A program made the translations under genes and the position numbers. Below, piece after piece: positions 5,724 to 7,229 of a stretch of DNA of 7,229 nucleotides. The DNA is from Desulfobacterales bacterium. GTDB lineage: Bacteria > Desulfobacterota > Desulfobacteria > Desulfobacterales > C00003106. The stretch's first letter is position 1; every line of letters begins with the position of its first letter. Where the stretch lies: the NCBI GenBank assembly GCA_030672555.1, contig DAOVGD010000044.1, positions 1 to 7,229 of the forward strand, in the 5' to 3' direction. The notes beneath the pieces are model-generated. The model worked only from the letters and a program-made list of their open reading frames with translations, was not told the DNA's origin and ran no database searches.

Positions 5724-6179
5724 CTACGAAACTCTCTGCTCTTGGTTCTCTGCCCTTGGCTCTAAAAGTGGGTATTTGTGGGTATAGGAAGTGTCGGCTA
5801 TGATCATCTGGACGGCCTCTTGTGTGTCGAGGTTAACCAGGATGGGGCCGACAAGGTTTGCGGTCATGTCCTGTGGTCTTCCTTGAGGAATCGTTACAAT
5901 AACAAACAGATCCAAGGCTGGTTCATCAAACCATTTCATATCACGGAGGACAGCTTCTGAATTTACCTGATAATCAGGTTTAAAAAGGATGGGGTTAGTG
6001 ATAACAAAGGCCAAACCGGGGTCATCTAATGACTGATACCAAAAAAAGGGGGAATTTTCTTTGTGCTGGAATAGTACAAACCTCTTGTTTTCCGGAAATC
6101 CAAGAAGCCCCAGAGGCATGGTGATGATCTTTTCCTCTTCTATCTCTATTTCTCCGAACCGAGTGGTTTCAATTTTCAA
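5724..6179 (-). CDS. fliW: Flagellar assembly factor FliW (CsrA antagonist)
   Basis: FliW is a small cytoplasmic protein that binds CsrA and flagellin. When flagellin is exported, FliW is free to sequester CsrA and release flagellin mRNA from repression. The 151-residue product opens MKIETTRFGEIEIEEEKII, the standard FliW start. It contains MPLGLLGFPENKRFVLF (21-37), then FFWYQSLDDPGLAFVI, VIVTIPQG and NLVGPILVNL, and ends near DTSYTHKYPLL. Length is normal. The start codon is TTG (6179-6177), supported by AAAGGA (6188-6193) 8 nt upstream and by the family N-terminus. It is third in the order flgL, csrA, fliW, 121 bp after csrA. The last about 10 codons lie in a 14-bp tandem repeat (5733-5760) and are probably not native FliW sequence. 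Confidence 0.95.
   Translation of the reverse strand: MKIETTRFGEIEIEEEKIITMPLGLLGFPENKRFVLFQHKENSPFFWYQSLDDPGLAFVITNPILFKPDYQVNSEAVLRDMKWFDEPALDLFVIVTIPQGRPQDMTANLVGPILVNLDTQEAVQMIIADTSYTHKYPLLEPRAENQEQRVS
5733..5760. repeat. 14-bp tandem duplication at the fliW 3' end
   Basis: TCTCTGCTCTTGGT (5733-5746) and TCTCTGCCCTTGGC (5747-5760) abut and agree at 12 of 14 bases, with three more bases (TCT) of a third unit. Because 14 is not a multiple of three, the copies are read in different frames on the minus strand and encode the low-complexity tail EPRAENQEQRVS of FliW. Confidence 0.7.
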
Positions 6180-6300
6180 TTCTATTATCCTTTCCCGCTG
6201 CCAATAGTGTCCGCGATAATTTAATTACTATTAAGAGCGCTGCCCATCCAGAACCATTCATGATAGGACGGCTTGACTTCAAACGCTCTATACCAGGAAA
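6180..6300 (-). other. csrA-fliW spacer, no gene seen
   Basis: This 121-bp spacer is long for two cotranscribed regulators. It has no clear hairpin terminator and no sigma-70 promoter that I can defend. The frame following the csrA stop stays open for about 43 codons and crosses into fliW, but it has no start with a ribosome-binding site. The fliW site AAAGGAT (6187-6193) contains a GGA that CsrA could also contact. Confidence 0.4.
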
Positions 6301-6540
6301 TTACTTATTCTTGCCCGATGTCAACAGATCCGCTGCGTCCAACAGGTCAGACGACGCAATCTGAGCAGCAAGCAAGTTTTCCTTTTTAATCCTCTCATAT
6401 ATCTCTTCTCGGTGTACCTCTATATGTCGGGGGGCCTCGATCCCGAGCTTGACCTGCCCTCCCTTGATATCGACAACCCTTATTACGATATCGTCTCCAA
6501 TGGTTATTTGTTCTCCCAACTTCCTTGTCAGAATAAGCAT
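6301..6540 (-). CDS. csrA: Translational regulator CsrA (RsmA)
   Basis: CsrA is a homodimeric RNA-binding protein that grips GGA motifs in mRNA leaders and usually blocks translation, here most likely of flagellin. I set the start at ATG 6540 (79 residues). The product then begins MLILTRKLGE, exactly as in the family, and GGGAGGG (6546-6552) sits 5 nt upstream. An upstream ATG at 6573 would add 11 residues reaching into the flgL coding end. R6 and R44 (IEVHREEIY), the RNA-contacting arginines, are present, as is VKLGIEAP (30-37). The C-terminus extends about 18 residues past the 61-residue E. coli protein. Extended tails are common in CsrA from species that also have FliW. The gene starts 19 bp after the flgL stop and is probably co-transcribed with it. 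Confidence 0.95.
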   Translation of the reverse strand: MLILTRKLGEQITIGDDIVIRVVDIKGGQVKLGIEAPRHIEVHREEIYERIKKENLLAAQIASSDLLDAADLLTSGKNK

Positions 6541-6545
6541 CGGCA

Positions 6546-6554
6546 CCCTCCCTG
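6546..6554 (-). promoter_or_regulatory. csrA ribosome-binding site overlapping a possible CsrA-binding motif
   Basis: On the minus strand the leader reads CAGGGAGGGTGCCGATG. GGGAGGG is the Shine-Dalgarno, and the overlapping CAGGGAGG (6554-6547) differs from the CsrA target core CARGGAUG at one base. If bound, CsrA would repress its own translation, as known in other bacteria. No hairpin displaying the GGA was identified. Confidence 0.4.
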
Positions 6555-6559
6555 GCGCA

Positions 6560-7229
6560 TTATATATAATCAACTAAACTTATCTGCATAACCTTGCCGG
6601 CCGCTGCCAAAGCAGCCTGATAGGTCGCCTCCTTCTTCTTCAGCTCCATAATAGCCTCAATCATGTCAGCATCTTCGAGCTTTGACAGTCTTTCAGTGTA
6701 AGCAAAATCGAGATCACTAATAATTCCCTTTCTAATATCAAGGCGTATCTCTTTTTGTCCGGTATCGGAAATTGTTGTAGTTATTTTATCAAAGTGGTTG
6801 TCCAATAGGCCCATCTGCGTTTCAATTCCACTTATATCGTTGCCCTCCAGCGCAGTCTTTAGATCAAACAGAGTTTTGAATATATCGTCAGGCTGCCCCC
6901 GGGTCCCGAATACTGCCTGGCCATCTCTTCCCACCTCGATATTCATGTTCTTCCCGATCTTTACCGAAAAGGGATTATTATCGCCGGTGTAATCACCGCC
7001 GATGGCATCAAAGTCAAAAGGAGCTGTATCTGTTTTTGTTCCCGCGAATATATATCTGCCGTTGACATCGGTATTGGCCAAGGCCTTTAACTCTTCCAGA
7101 TAGTGTTGAACAGAGGTCGCCGCACTTAGCCGTTCACCAGGTCCTATTGTAGCATTTGCCATCTGAATACATAATACCTTGGCGTCAGCGATAAGATCAC
7201 CTACACCACTTAATGCGGACTCAACCGTA
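6560..7229 (-). CDS. flgL: Flagellar hook-associated protein 3, FlgL (5' end outside window)
   Basis: FlgL forms the junction between hook and flagellin filament together with FlgK, and is exported through the flagellar type III system. The frame is open to the window edge and gives 222 residues; the ATG at 7162 is internal. The first visible stretch, TVESALSGVGDLIADAKVLC, matches the coiled N-terminal flagellin-type helix (with an SxxSAL...L...A pattern). NTDVNGRYIFAGTKTDTAPF (about 51-70) is a FlgL hallmark. The variable middle includes GDYTGDNN and VFGTRGQPDDIFKTLFDLKTALE. The C-terminal helix holds LSKLEDADMIEAIMEL and AALAAAGKVMQISLVDYI, the typical flagellin-family end. About 70-90 N-terminal residues are outside the window. 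An internal Cys in the N-terminal helix (KVLC) is slightly unusual. It leads the group flgL-csrA-fliW. Confidence 0.95.
   Translation of the reverse strand, partial: TVESALSGVGDLIADAKVLCIQMANATIGPGERLSAATSVQHYLEELKALANTDVNGRYIFAGTKTDTAPFDFDAIGGDYTGDNNPFSVKIGKNMNIEVGRDGQAVFGTRGQPDDIFKTLFDLKTALEGNDISGIETQMGLLDNHFDKITTTISDTGQKEIRLDIRKGIISDLDFAYTERLSKLEDADMIEAIMELKKKEATYQAALAAAGKVMQISLVDYI

Noticed and set aside
6180..6300. Open frame after the csrA stop, about 43 codons, with an internal ATG
   Set aside because: It has no ribosome-binding site, crosses into fliW in another frame and shows no recognisable protein pattern. It could be a remnant but the support is too weak.
6541..6573. Upstream ATG start giving a 90-aa CsrA
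   Set aside because: CsrA proteins begin at MLILTRK. The extra 11 residues overlap the end of flgL and would bury the strong GGGAGGG site.
1..7229. CRISPR array, tRNA, rRNA or transposase
   Set aside because: I saw no regularly spaced direct repeats, no cloverleaf with CCA/TTC-arm features, no rRNA-like sequence and no DDE or recombinase frame on either strand.

Overview
The window looks like a chromosomal segment of a motile, anaerobic-type Gram-negative bacterium, most likely a Desulfobacterota (former Deltaproteobacteria, Desulfobacterales-like) lineage. That placement is inferred from the gene order flgL-csrA-fliW, a response regulator fused to TPRs, a variant zinc-type adenylate kinase, and intergenic palindromic repeats of a style I associate with such genomes. 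No rRNA, tRNA or single-copy marker fixes the taxonomy.

Layout. (1) Positions 1-1951, minus strand: two inner-membrane permeases of a peptide/nickel-type ABC importer, dppB-like (995-1951) followed by dppC-like (605 running off the left edge). The pair is split by a 389-bp spacer holding a large nested inverted repeat and a CCTTTGCG tandem motif. (2) Positions 1952-2138: a second, different repeat, a GC-rich hairpin flanked by ACTAAAGT-type copies, between dppB and adenylate kinase. (3) Positions 2139-2816, minus strand: an adenylate kinase with unusual P-loop and LID-zinc residues. (4) Positions 2817-3117: a divergent control region. (5) Positions 3118-5718, plus strand: an apparent three-gene operon made of a soluble PAS histidine kinase, a CheY-like receiver fused to seven TPRs, and a 58-aa cysteine-rich protein that starts with GTG. 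(6) Positions 5724-7229, minus strand: flagellar genes transcribed flgL (5' partial) -> csrA -> fliW, converging on the plus-strand operon with only 5 bp between the two stop codons.

How the genes may work together. FliW and CsrA form the known protein/RNA-binding partner switch that couples flagellin and hook-associated protein status to translation. FlgL is the hook-filament junction protein. The adjacent kinase/CheY-TPR pair could feed a cytoplasmic signal, possibly redox or metal through a four-cysteine PAS, into motility or another protein complex. That link rests on proximity only. The permeases and adenylate kinase appear functionally unrelated to the flagellar block.

The most interesting items are the small cysteine-rich gene at 5542-5718, the operon it ends, and the two distinct palindromic repeat elements around dppB.
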